Below, piece by piece: positions 8,844 to 16,650 of a DNA stretch of 37,228 bases. Position 1 is the first letter of the stretch. Each line of letters opens with the position of its first letter. A model generated the notes under the pieces. That model was not told the DNA's origin, ran no database searches, and saw nothing but the letters and a program-made list of their open reading frames with translations. This DNA is from Peribacillus deserti (GTDB lineage Bacteria; Bacillota; Bacilli; Bacillales; DSM-1321), in assembly GCF_002863585.1 (NCBI RefSeq), contig NZ_PGUY01000060.1, positions 1 to 37,228 on the forward strand, in the 5' to 3' direction. The position numbers and the translations under genes are program-made.

Positions 8844-9140
8844 GTGCGAATTAAATTCTGGTTTCCGGCAGCTTTGGCGGCGATTCCAGCCGTATTGATT
8901 GTGCTTGTCTATTTCTATGGTAACCTGATTACCAAGATGGAAAGTAAGAAAATTGCAAGGGATTATCTTGAAGATCATTATCCTGGACAGCCGTTTATTG
9001 TAACTAATGTTGCTTATTATCCCGGGGAAGAAATATATATCGTCCATATTATTTCAAAAGACGGCTCGGTCAAGGCTCATCTGGATGTTAGAAAAGGGAA
9101 GGTGGTCAATGACGGTCTGCTGGAGTATAAAACAAATTAA
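8844..9140 (+). CDS. Hypothetical membrane-anchored protein, 98 aa
   Basis: GTG 8844 follows AAAAGGAG by 11 bases. The protein has an N-terminal helix (about residues 5-28, FWFPAALAAIPAVLIVLVYF) and a small extracytoplasmic domain. The segment KKIARDYLEDHYPGQPFIV, strands GEEIYIVHIIS and VKAHLDVRKGKVVNDG suggest a PepSY- or YfjL/DUF3139-like fold of one helix packed on a short sheet. The family call is tentative. The shorter frame ATGAATAGTGCGAATTAA at 8837 overlaps the start and sits closer to the same ribosome site. Confidence 0.6.
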   Translation: MRIKFWFPAALAAIPAVLIVLVYFYGNLITKMESKKIARDYLEDHYPGQPFIVTNVAYYPGEEIYIVHIISKDGSVKAHLDVRKGKVVNDGLLEYKTN

Positions 9141-9237
9141 AAGCATGTAGCAGCCAGCTGTGCCCCCCGCCTAAGGAATAACTGAATAATCCGAAGTCTC
9201 CTGTGGAAATCCGAGGATGAAGAAGGGGATGATCCCT

Positions 9238-9429
9238 GTGAAGTTCAATTTATTATTCCATAAAAATTCATTTGTTGAAGTGTATCTTGTGAAAAAGGAA
9301 GATGAGCTCTTTACCTGCGGCACAAAATTGTGGAAAGGGAAAAAGCTTTCTGTCAGTGTGGGGGATGATGCAGAAAGTGTGTTTAATAAAAGCCTGCATC
9401 ATTTATTTATAGAAGAGGAAATTGGGTAA
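9238..9429 (+). CDS. Hypothetical small protein, 63 aa
   Basis: The frame is open from ATG 9217, but GTG 9238 has AAGGGG about 9 bases before it and is the likelier start. The product (VKFNLLFHKNSFVEVYLVKK, then GTKLWKGKKLSVSVGDDAE) is a small soluble protein of alternating hydrophobic and polar residues, probably beta-rich, with an acidic C-terminus. I do not recognise a family. It lies about 100 bases after the membrane protein and before the deacetylase, on the same strand. Whether it shares a transcript with either cannot be seen. Confidence 0.5.
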   Translation: MKFNLLFHKNSFVEVYLVKKEDELFTCGTKLWKGKKLSVSVGDDAESVFNKSLHHLFIEEEIG

Positions 9430-9532
9430 GAAGCAAATACTCTTTCTTCCATTATTACACATCTTCTTTGGGTAAATATTGAGGAACTGTAAAATGATAA
9501 GGATATAAATTGTAAATGAAGCGAGGAGTTTT

Positions 9533-10267
9533 ATGAAAAAGGCTGCAATGGCTTTCTTATGTTTTCTTATCATAGTTCTTCCATCACAAGCTTTTGCCCA
9601 AAGAAAAGTACCCATTTTAATTTATCATTCAATCGATGAGTTTAAGGGAAAGGGATCTAGGGAGCTATATGTAACACCGAAAAATTTCGAGAATCAAATG
9701 ATTTATTTGCGAGAACATGGCTATACCTTATTGACCTTTGAACGGTGGCAGGACATTAATAAAATAAACAAACCTATTTTCATTACTTTTGATGACGGTT
9801 ACAAAAACAATTTACATGCATTTGAAATCTTTCAAAAACTGAAAAAACCACATTTTCAGCCAACGGGTACCTTCTTTGTTATTTCAGATTTTATTGGTCG
9901 TTCCAACCGACTATCGAAGTCCGATTTGAAAATGCTGGCAGATACAGGCATTATTTCAATCCAGTCTCATTCGGCCACACATCCTGATTTGACGAAATTA
10001 AATCGATACGATTATGAACTTAGAGAGTCCAAAGATAAAATACAAAAAATAACGGGCAAATCAGTAATTGCTCTTGCGTACCCTTACGGAATTACTGATA
10101 AGAAGGTCATAGATGAAACGAAAAAATCCTATTTGTTTGGACTTACGACAACCCCTGGTCCATTTTATCAGAAGGGCAGTAAAGATGAGCTGTATCTTTT
10201 GCCTCGAATCTATATCAAATATTCAACAACAATTGGGGAGTTTGCAAAATTAATCGAGGGCGAATAA
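9533..10267 (+). CDS. Secreted polysaccharide deacetylase (NodB domain, CE4)
   Basis: A 244-residue protein with a signal peptide (basic MKK, hydrophobic core to about residue 18, cleavage after AFA near residue 22), so it acts outside the membrane. The NodB homology domain has TFDDGY with D87 and D88 (catalytic base and metal ligand), HSATH with metal-binding H146 and H150, and the YPYG substrate-groove motif (183-186). Such enzymes remove acetyl groups from N-acetylglucosamine in peptidoglycan or exopolysaccharide; the true substrate cannot be read from sequence. ATG 9533 has GCGAGGAG upstream. A strong terminator follows, so this is a single-gene unit or the end of one. Closest in shape to the short PgaB/IcaB-like secreted deacetylases. 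Confidence 0.9.
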   Translation: MKKAAMAFLCFLIIVLPSQAFAQRKVPILIYHSIDEFKGKGSRELYVTPKNFENQMIYLREHGYTLLTFERWQDINKINKPIFITFDDGYKNNLHAFEIFQKLKKPHFQPTGTFFVISDFIGRSNRLSKSDLKMLADTGIISIQSHSATHPDLTKLNRYDYELRESKDKIQKITGKSVIALAYPYGITDKKVIDETKKSYLFGLTTTPGPFYQKGSKDELYLLPRIYIKYSTTIGEFAKLIEGE

Positions 10268-10279
10268 AGCCATTTAATA

Positions 10280-10324
10280 CACAAAGGGAACAAGGGGAGG
10301 TACAACGCCCTTGTTCCCTTTGTG
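10280..10324 (+). terminator. Strong terminator after the deacetylase
   Basis: CACAAAGGGAACAAGGG (10280-10296) pairs perfectly with CCCTTGTTCCCTTTGTG (10308-10324), a 17-bp stem. The T tract is weak (GTGTTTT), so it may also act as an mRNA-stabilising hairpin. Confidence 0.75.
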
Positions 10325-10620
10325 GTGTTTTAGGTTCAAACAATTAGCAAAAGCATTAAGGAAAAATTAAATAGAAAATTATATTATGTGTGCTCTATCA
10401 GATTTTCTTAAGCAAGGAGGAGTAAAGGACTCTAATCTTCGCCTCTCCTGATTGAATAAAAGGGTATAAAGCCTATGTTAAGGAAGCATTCAGAAAGAAT
10501 GCTTCTTCTTTGTTCTAGTATAATAATACTAATTTCATTAAACATCATGTTTCAGAAATGTAAAAAAGTACTAATAAGGATATCATAGATATGTACTCCT
10601 ATAGGAAATGAGGTATATAT
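10325..10620. other. Intergenic stretch with an orphan terminator-like hairpin
   Basis: GAAGCATTC (10483-10491) and GAATGCTTC (10497-10505) form a perfect 9-bp stem with loop AGAAA, followed by TTCTTTG. The previous gene already has a terminator at 10280-10324, so this second one has no obvious gene to close. A GGAGGAG stretch at about 10417-10423 with no convincing start lies before it. It could end a small RNA or be a leftover. Confidence 0.4.
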
Positions 10621-11220
10621 ATGAAGGTGAAAGACAGCCAGCTGGAAAACGTAGTAAAAGAGCATCGGAAGGCAGTCCATGCGGTTGATCCGGTATTTTT
10701 AAATCGATGGTCTCCCCGTGCTTTTTCGGACCAAAAGGTAACTGATGAAGATGTGAATAGCATTTTGGAGGCTGCACACTGGGCTCCTTCTTCCTTTAAT
10801 GACCAGCCATGGCGTTTTGTTGTGGCAAAAACAGAAGAACATCTGCAGCTTTTCAATAAATTCTTAAGCCCTTTCAATCGGACTTGGGCAGAAAAGGCAC
10901 CTGTTCTTGTAATGGTGGCGTCTGATACGAAAAGAGAAAATGGTGATTCAAACACTGCACATGAATTTGATGCAGGAACAGCCTGGGGCCACATGGCCAT
11001 TCAATCGACTTTGCTTGGCTTAAGTACACATGCCATTGGCGGCTTTGACCGGGAACTTGCGCGTGAAATTCTCAAAGTGCCAGCTGACTTTAAGCTCCAC
11101 GCTGTCATTGCCATTGGCTATCGCGGCGAAAAAGAATCCTTGAGCGAAAGTTTACAGGAGCGTGAAATACCAAGCAGCCGAAAGCCGTTGGAAGATGTTA
11201 TTAGTGAGGGGACGTTTTGA
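10621..11220 (+). CDS. Nitroreductase-family FMN oxidoreductase
   Basis: A 199-residue flavoprotein of the nitroreductase superfamily, of the type that reduces quinones or nitro compounds using NAD(P)H. Visible family motifs are RWSPRAFSD (residues 29-37; binding of FMN phosphate), AAHWAPSSFNDQPW (51-64; FMN ring) and the C-terminal AIGYRGEKE (FMN phosphate). GTAWGHMAIQSTLLGL is the dimer-interface helix. Members act as cytoplasmic homodimers. ATG 10621 is preceded by GGAAATGAGG. The gene is monocistronic with its own terminator. The Bacillus relatives YodC and MhqN are induced by quinones through MarR-type repressors; no such regulator is adjacent here. Confidence 0.9.
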   Translation: MKVKDSQLENVVKEHRKAVHAVDPVFLNRWSPRAFSDQKVTDEDVNSILEAAHWAPSSFNDQPWRFVVAKTEEHLQLFNKFLSPFNRTWAEKAPVLVMVASDTKRENGDSNTAHEFDAGTAWGHMAIQSTLLGLSTHAIGGFDRELAREILKVPADFKLHAVIAIGYRGEKESLSESLQEREIPSSRKPLEDVISEGTF

Positions 11221-11232
11221 CAGTACGTTGAT

Positions 11233-11275
11233 AAAATGCCGGGTGACATTTACTTTTGTCATCCGGCATTTTTTT
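11233..11275 (+). terminator. Terminator of the nitroreductase gene
   Basis: AAATGCCGGGTGACA and TGTCATCCGGCATTT pair nearly perfectly and are followed by a T run ending at 11275. Confidence 0.9.
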
Positions 11276-11341
11276 ACTCTTCTTTGGAAGATAAGCAAAA
11301 TGAAAGGTCCATTCTTTCATTGTGCAGTTGATAAGAAAACA

Positions 11342-11368
11342 AAAGCCCTGGTAACTTTACAGGGCTTT
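11342..11368. terminator. Hairpin, possible bidirectional terminator
   Basis: AAAGCCCTG (11342-11350) and CAGGGCTTT (11360-11368) with a 9-base loop. It is followed by CATATC rather than T residues, so termination is uncertain. It may serve the minus-strand ChbG transcript, whose stop is at 11562. Confidence 0.45.
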
Positions 11369-11561
11369 CATATCACATATATATGCCGTTTGTTTTGGAT
11401 TTAAATGGCTAATGAAACGCGCTGCCATTGTAAATACTTCACCGAGGCAGGGTAATCACAAGAATGATAAGCAGGCCGTCATTAAAAATGTTGCACAGTA
11501 CGAGATTTATTCAAGGATCGAGAGCTTCCTTTTTGCATATGCGGAGATTTTCTTTCTTAGA

Positions 11562-12320
11562 TTAAAGTTGGCCATAATGAATAAGCTGAATGTTGTTTCT
11601 TTCTACTATGTCTTTGATCGCATCACACGTTAAAATGTCAAACTCTTTAAGCCGTGGTGCCGTATAAGAGCTGGCTCTCACTAATTCACTGTCTATAAAA
11701 GCAGGATGGCAATTAATTTCAGAGCTTCCTTCCTTAATAGCGGCATTTTCTATTAGGCCAGCTAGGTTCTCTAATGTTGATCCGTCGCCATAAAAATCCC
11801 GATATAAAAAATTCGTATGGCGGACAGAACCATATTTTTTATCGTTGGCAGGATTGTTTTCAGCATCTGACTTTCGCAAGGGTACATTGTATTTCCTTGC
11901 CAATTTTAACGCAATGGGTAAAATCAGTTCTCTTCCATGAACGTTATGGTGACTATCAAAATGAGTGGGCTTTAATCCGCTCGAAATAAAACGTTGAATC
12001 TGAGCTTCCCATTCACGTTCCACTTCATCTTCTTTTACATAGTGAATAAAATCACTTTGTCGATGGAAGGTTCCGTCTTCTCTAACTAAAGATGGGACAT
12101 CGGTTCTAAGAGGTTTACCACAGGTCAAAACAAGATGTACGCCTACACCTAGGTTTGGATGCGCTTTCGCAATCTCGACTGCATGATCCATCCATGGAGT
12201 AGTACAGATCATTGTGGTTGATGTTACAATACCTTGTCTAAAAGATTCAAGAATTCCGTAAGTAACTCCACGAGTGTAGCCAAAGTCATCCGCATTTACA
12301 ATCAATCTCACTTGTTTCAC
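11562..12320 (-). CDS. chbG: ChbG/YdjC-family carbohydrate deacetylase
   Basis: A 252-residue member of the YdjC family, metal-dependent enzymes that deacetylate diacetylchitobiose and related N-acetylated oligosaccharides in the cytoplasm. The metal-binding motif NADDFG is at residues 9-14 (D11, D12), and HFDSHHNVHG supplies further ligands. A later HPAFID motif matches the family's C-terminal catalytic His. Length is typical. ATG 12320 lies after GGAGGCAG. It sits 115 bases downstream of the PTS EIIC gene on the same strand and is probably co-transcribed with it. ChbG is known to be linked with chitobiose-type PTS operons, which suggests that the pair handles an N-acetylated disaccharide such as chitobiose. 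Confidence 0.9.
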   Translation of the reverse strand: MKQVRLIVNADDFGYTRGVTYGILESFRQGIVTSTTMICTTPWMDHAVEIAKAHPNLGVGVHLVLTCGKPLRTDVPSLVREDGTFHRQSDFIHYVKEDEVEREWEAQIQRFISSGLKPTHFDSHHNVHGRELILPIALKLARKYNVPLRKSDAENNPANDKKYGSVRHTNFLYRDFYGDGSTLENLAGLIENAAIKEGSSEINCHPAFIDSELVRASSYTAPRLKEFDILTCDAIKDIVERNNIQLIHYGQL

Positions 12321-12435
12321 TGCCTCCTATATTGAAATTCAAGGAAAAAACCTGAAAGTTACAACATCCAACACTTTTCCTTACTCTAAATTTGTTTAGC
12401 TATTTTATTTTTTCAAATTGATAAAGATAAGTTAT

Positions 12436-13710
12436 CTATATATTTTGTTTAGCGGAATAAAGATCCTGTGCCTTAATAAAAGGAAGATATATTAAACAGG
12501 CTGCAGCTACGTTTACGATTTGTAAAATAGCCCCTGCAATTGATCCGCCCGTTGCTAAATATCCTCCAATGATAACAGGGGTGGTAAAGGGCACTAGTGC
12601 GGTCGTATGCGGTACTAATCCCACTGCTGTGGCAAGGTATGATATGGTAACCAGAACCATTGGGGTTAACATATAAGGTATAAACAGTATCGGATTCAAG
12701 ACAACCGGTATACCGAACATAATAGGTTCATTAATATTAAATAACGCACCTGGGGCAGCCAATTTTCCGATTCCTCTTAGCTGCTGCTGTCTTGCTGCAA
12801 TCAGTATTGCAAAAAGTAATCCTAGGCCATTTCCAGTTCCTCCGATGCTGACAAACACATCAAAGAAAGTAGTGGTAGCGATATTTGGAAGATCACCAGC
12901 AGAGACACCCTGTTGAAATGCTGCAATATTTTCTTCCAAGTTAGGCAGGTAAACGCTATTTACGATTGGACTTAGAATATTACTGCCATGCAGCCCAAAG
13001 AACCATAGAATTGATTTGCTGAATTGAAGAAAGATTACTGCCGGTAAGGAATCTGCAAGTGACTGGAACGGTTTTTGCAAAGTAGAATACAAAAATTCAG
13101 AAGAGCTTGTACCTAATCCATGGGCAAAGAAAAATTGAATACTTCCCATTAATACTAATACAACTCCTGCAGGTATTAATGCCATAAATGGTTTTGCAAC
13201 TGCAGGCGGAACCCCGGCAGGCATCTTAATGACCCAATTCTTTTGGATCAGTTTGCGAAATATTTCTGTAGAAATGACAGCAACAAAAATAGCTACAAAT
13301 AAACCTTTAGAACCTATCCAGTTTGTCATGATACCAGTACCATCTTCGGTCAAAGGGGATAAAAGTAAGAAAGCACTTAAAGATACAAAACCCGCGGATA
13401 ACTCATCTACTTCATATTCTTTTGCAAGATTGTAAGCCACGGAAAAAGCTATAAAAATAGCAAATATGGCAAAGGTTGCATTCCAAATGTAATTCCCAAA
13501 GTCCTGCCAATTCTCGGAAACATGGTTTTTCATGAAATCTTGGAACCAATCAAACGGAAGATTATTGACTAATACGGCAATAGATCCAATTAAGATAAGA
13601 GGCAATGCACTAACGAAACCATCTCGAATGGCAACAAGATGCTTTTGAGATCCTATTCTTCCTGCAATAGGAACCAGGTACTTGTCTAATAAAGCAATTA
13701 ATTTATCCAT
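12436..13710 (-). CDS. PTS EIIC, cellobiose/chitobiose (Lac) family
   Basis: A 424-residue membrane permease of the lactose/cellobiose PTS family with about ten hydrophobic segments. Motifs seen are IRDGFVSALPLILIGS near the N-terminus, FFGLHGSNILSPI (substrate-site His), GGTGNGLGLL and LFNINEPIMFG, the conserved Glu-containing loop that contacts the sugar. It has only the C domain; there is no EIIA or EIIB fused or adjacent. The start at 13710 (MDKLIALLDKYLVPIAG) has AAGAAGGGGTGG upstream and is preferred over a start 13 codons earlier. The protein must borrow EIIA and EIIB from another locus. The downstream ChbG deacetylase points to N,N'-diacetylchitobiose as substrate, by inference. Confidence 0.9.
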   Translation of the reverse strand: MDKLIALLDKYLVPIAGRIGSQKHLVAIRDGFVSALPLILIGSIAVLVNNLPFDWFQDFMKNHVSENWQDFGNYIWNATFAIFAIFIAFSVAYNLAKEYEVDELSAGFVSLSAFLLLSPLTEDGTGIMTNWIGSKGLFVAIFVAVISTEIFRKLIQKNWVIKMPAGVPPAVAKPFMALIPAGVVLVLMGSIQFFFAHGLGTSSSEFLYSTLQKPFQSLADSLPAVIFLQFSKSILWFFGLHGSNILSPIVNSVYLPNLEENIAAFQQGVSAGDLPNIATTTFFDVFVSIGGTGNGLGLLFAILIAARQQQLRGIGKLAAPGALFNINEPIMFGIPVVLNPILFIPYMLTPMVLVTISYLATAVGLVPHTTALVPFTTPVIIGGYLATGGSIAGAILQIVNVAAACLIYLPFIKAQDLYSAKQNI

Positions 13711-14138
13711 ATGTCCACCCCTTCTTTTAGTTATGAACCATCTAAACATGATAAAAGATAAATAATTTCTAAATCAGATGAAAGTTTAGTTTAGTCATAT
13801 ATGCACCCCCTTTTATTACATTTTCCAGGATGGTTAAGAATAATGGTTATGTAACCTGCTGCTAAGGCAGCTTAGCATTTAAAAGGACGCCTGACTTACA
13901 TGGGGTTAGAATTTACTTAGTATGAGCGGGCAAATATCGTTCAACATAGTAAGGAATTTTATGCTGTAACATAGATGTGCAAATAACGAGGGAGGAAACA
14001 ATTATTTCAAGGAGATTGATTGCTTAAAAATAAATTTATATAATATACTCATTGATTTGAAAAAATATATCCTGTGCTAGCCATTATTATTCATATAAAA
14101 GTTTTCATAATTTAAAACTAAAAAAGATAATGATCCCA
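13711..14138. other. Intergenic stretch between EIIC and the sensor kinase
   Basis: About 430 bases without a supported gene. It contains the palindrome GCTAAGGCAGCTTAGC near 13860-13875, upstream of EIIC, which could be an operator. No catabolite-response element with a good fit and no antiterminator-type RNA is obvious to me. A plus-strand AAGGAG near 14010 is followed by only three codons before a stop. Confidence 0.35.
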
Positions 14139-14178
14139 AAAAAATCCGATAGACTTTATGTCTACCGGATTTTTATTT
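14139..14178 (-). terminator. Terminator of the sensor kinase gene
   Basis: On the plus strand AAAAATCCGATAGAC and GTCTACCGGATTTTT are inverted arms, so the minus-strand transcript ends with a stem followed by T residues. The kinase stop codon is at 14196. Confidence 0.85.
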
Positions 14179-14195
14179 CTATATTTTCCTATGGT

Positions 14196-15425
14196 TTACT
14201 TCCCTTGCAAATAGGGCTGAGTAATCGTTGGCAGAATGATTTCAATTGTGGTTCCTACGTTTACAATGCTGTCGATCTTAAGCTCGCCGTTATGGCCTTC
14301 TATGATCTTATAGCACGTCATCAGACCCAGTCCGGTTCCTTTTTCCTTTGTTGTATAAAACGGTTCGCCCAGGGTAGGGATGCGTTCTTTGGGGATGCCG
14401 ATTCCTTGGTCAATAATTTGGATAGAGATTTTACCTTCTTCTTTTTTCATTACCTTCACATCGATATTGCCACCTTTCGGCATCGCTTCGATGGAGTTTT
14501 GGAGAAGATTAAGCAGGACTTGTTTCATCTGCTTTTCTTCACAGCTCACCATTGGCAGGTGACTGTCAAATTCCACGAATATCTGAACATTGTTCAGCAT
14601 GGATTGATTATTTATTAAAGTAACAACATCTTTGATTAGTATCTTCACATCTTGTTCTGCAAAGACGGCAGCGGTCGGCTTGGCAAGCACCAGAAATTCA
14701 CCTACTATGGAGTTAATTCTTTCGAGCTCGGATAATACGATTTCTGTGTATTTTTCCTTGGGATAGCTTGCCTGGAACAACTGTATAAATCCCTTGATAG
14801 AGGTGAGGGGATTCCGTATTTCATGAGCGATCCCTGCAGCCATCTGTCCTAAAAGCGCGAGCTTCTCCGATTTTTGGATGATCCGTTCCGTTTCAGCTTT
14901 TCTTTCTGTAATATCTTTTCCTATGGTCAGTACGGCTTTTTTTCCTTCGAAAACTATCTCAATGGAGGATGCTTCAAAGATCAGTGAACTTCCATCAAAC
15001 CGCTTTATCTTGTATTCAATTGTGTGGATGGGCTGCTTTTGTTTCTTGATCTGCTTGTCCCTTTCCATTAAACGGGCATGGTACTCCTGCACGATAAAGT
15101 CCTGGAGGCATTTGCCGATTACATCCTTCTTGCCGGAAGCTCCTATAAGGTGAACAGCCGCTTTATTCGCATAAATCACCTTGAAGTCCCGGTGAATATA
15201 AACCGTATCCGGAAGTAAATCTAATAATTGCTTGTAGTTTAGTTCATTGTTCTTTGCTTTATTGGCATAATATCTGGCCAGATCATATTGCCAGCCAACC
15301 AGCCATGCAATCAAGGTGAAAATTAAAAAATCGAATGTGATAAAAGGCTCTTGATCAACGATTTTTTGATAAACAGTAAACAATACAGAAACCAAGACGA
15401 GAATGATTTGTCCTGAAACATTCAT
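14196..15425 (-). CDS. Membrane PAS sensor histidine kinase, sporulation-kinase type
   Basis: A 409-residue orphan kinase. Two hydrophobic N-terminal segments (about residues 6-20 and 30-46) are followed by a PAS domain (about 60-175), then HisKA with phospho-acceptor H201 in GIAHEIRNPLTS, and an HATPase domain with N box LLNLLQNSIEA, G1 DQGIGIP and G2 GTGLGL. The layout and the compact HisKA match KinA-KinE type kinases of Bacillus that feed phosphate to Spo0F. No response regulator gene is adjacent, which fits phosphorelay kinases. What the PAS domain senses is not visible. The ATG at 15425 has the weak site GAGGAAAG upstream, and an extended -10 TGCTATGAT lies near 15455-15463. About 600 bases upstream lies the first ATAAGCAT repeat array. 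Confidence 0.9.
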   Translation of the reverse strand: MNVSGQIILVLVSVLFTVYQKIVDQEPFITFDFLIFTLIAWLVGWQYDLARYYANKAKNNELNYKQLLDLLPDTVYIHRDFKVIYANKAAVHLIGASGKKDVIGKCLQDFIVQEYHARLMERDKQIKKQKQPIHTIEYKIKRFDGSSLIFEASSIEIVFEGKKAVLTIGKDITERKAETERIIQKSEKLALLGQMAAGIAHEIRNPLTSIKGFIQLFQASYPKEKYTEIVLSELERINSIVGEFLVLAKPTAAVFAEQDVKILIKDVVTLINNQSMLNNVQIFVEFDSHLPMVSCEEKQMKQVLLNLLQNSIEAMPKGGNIDVKVMKKEEGKISIQIIDQGIGIPKERIPTLGEPFYTTKEKGTGLGLMTCYKIIEGHNGELKIDSIVNVGTTIEIILPTITQPYLQGK

Positions 15426-15561
15426 AGGGCTTTCCTCATTACATTGATATTTTCTACATCATAGCATAGATTCATAGGGTTTAAAGGAATATTTTGTAGA
15501 ATTTTTAATAGGGAGTTGTGTTGTTGTAACCTCTGTATGGGGTTATATTTGCATTGGGAAT

Positions 15562-15774
15562 TTAGGCAGGATAACGCGAAGAATGAATGAATCCGCACCA
15601 GGCGTTTGTCATTTCCCAGAGAAGAGGATTGATTGTGCGCCCGTGGATATAGACTAGCTGTGTAAAAGGCTTATACAAAACTGACAGGTGGTGCCTGATC
15701 TTTATGGAGCCAGAAGTCCAAAAGAAAAAGAGATAAAGTTTCGTAATATCCTGCTTAACCAGAGTACAGATCAT
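15562..15774 (-). CDS. Hypothetical protein, 70 aa, doubtful
   Basis: A minus-strand frame begins MICTLVKQDITKLYLFFFWT and continues with SIKIRHHLSVLYKPFTQLVY and NPLLWEMTNAWCGFIH. The amino-acid mix (Trp, Tyr, Phe, balanced charge) looks more like real protein than chance. The start has only GAGAGAG close by as a ribosome site. No family is recognised. It could be a small orphan gene or the surviving piece of a larger one within this 1.2-kb gene-poor interval. Confidence 0.3.
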   Translation of the reverse strand: MICTLVKQDITKLYLFFFWTSGSIKIRHHLSVLYKPFTQLVYIHGRTINPLLWEMTNAWCGFIHSSRYPA

Positions 15775-16056
15775 CTCTCTCGTCGATTGTATATTTCATA
15801 CATGTTGTTTTAGTAAATTTCAAAGATTTTGGTCAAATTTTTACTCGCTGGCAGATGCACTTATTTTTGTTGATATGACCCATTATGCAGACGGAAAACA
15901 GTGAGTGAGATATTAACCATTTTTTTATAAAAAAGGCTTTTTTGGAGGCTGAACTAAGTAATTGAGATGTAAAATAGGATTTTGCTGCCCTTGAATCATG
16001 TTTTTAATAGAGATTTTTACTAAATGTATAGCATGCAGTATGGTCCAGCATGGTTT

Positions 16057-16229
16057 ATGATTATCTTTCTCTGAAATATGCTTATGTTCAGAAGGTTTAT
16101 GCTTATGTGTTTAGGTTTTACGCTTATGTTTTGAACCTTTATGCTTATCTCACTTTCTCCAATGCTTATGCAGGGTGATTTATGCTGATCCACCTCGATT
16201 TATGCTTATCTTACATAGGATATGCTTAT
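16057..16229. repeat. Helically phased array 1: nine ATGCTTAT motifs
   Basis: Nine copies of an 8-base motif, consensus ATGCTTAT (minus strand ATAAGCAT), start at 16057, 16078, 16099, 16120, 16141, 16162, 16182, 16202 and 16222. The steps are 21,21,21,21,21,20,20,20 bases. Six copies are exact; the others differ by one base (ATGATTAT, ACGCTTAT, ATGCTGAT). Most copies have TT before the motif on this strand, so on the minus strand the fuller consensus is ATAAGCATAAA. The 12-13 bases between copies are unrelated to each other. The array lies in a 1.2-kb region between the kinase 5' end and the permease 3' end. Two-turn spacing places all copies on one face of the helix. A second, inverted array is at 33203-33394. 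Confidence 0.95.
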
Positions 16230-16290
16230 TGCAGGGCGGGGGTTTTCTGTCTGTTTTCCTGACTATTTTATGTTTACGATTTATCTATAC

Positions 16291-16476
16291 CTAATAGGCC
16301 GCAGCATGTTTAACTCCATAGATTTGTTCTTCAAGGAATGTTCTTATTGCCAAGTCTTCTAGATGATAGCAGCGTCGGATAAGTATGCTTCTGTTTTCAG
16401 CTAGAGCCTTCGTCTTCCTTAAACTGTTTAAGAGGTCCAGTTGGTATCAGACAGATCCTGGATCGGTAGTCGGCAT
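16291..16476 (-). pseudogene. Possible gene remnant with in-frame TGA
   Basis: On the minus strand, ATG 16476 opens MPTTDPGSV, then TGA at 16447-16449, then 51 sense codons to TAG at 16291. The second part (YQLDLLNSLRKTKALAENRS, then RRCYHLEDLAIRTFLEEQIYG) reads like an amphipathic helical protein. No ribosome site precedes the ATG, and I recognise no family. The simplest view is a decayed gene or a chance frame. Because the genome carries selC and selB, UGA recoding is mentioned as a remote alternative. Confidence 0.25.
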
Positions 16477-16585
16477 ATTCTATGGAAGATTAGCTTAAAG
16501 CTGTTCACACTACAGAAGCATTTGATGATGGGGGATGCGCTAACCGGTGAAAACAGAAGCATTGGTATGTGAAGCGAACACATTT

Positions 16586-16616
16586 AAAAAAAGCTGCCGA
16601 GACATTTCTCGACAGC
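16586..16616 (-). terminator. Terminator of the MHS permease gene
   Basis: On the minus strand GCTGTCGAGA (16607-16616) pairs with TCTCGGCAGC (16593-16602) and is followed by seven T residues. It lies 35 bases beyond the permease stop. Confidence 0.9.
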
Positions 16617-16650
16617 CTGATAGACCTAAAAGAGCCGGTTTTTATTCTGT

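Noticed and set aside
11412-11633. Plus-strand frame of 73 codons
   Set aside because: No ribosome site, unconvincing composition, and its 3' end lies inside the minus-strand ChbG gene.
12321-12435. EIIA or EIIB gene between EIIC and ChbG
   Set aside because: The gap is only 115 bases and has no open frame of useful length.
14130-14618. Plus-strand frame of 162 codons
   Set aside because: It lies opposite the kinase ATPase domain and runs through its terminator, so it is the complement of a well-supported gene.
16057-16229. CRISPR array
   Set aside because: The conserved unit is only 8-11 bases with spacers of about 10 bases, far below CRISPR repeat (about 24-40) and spacer (about 30) sizes, and no cas gene is present.
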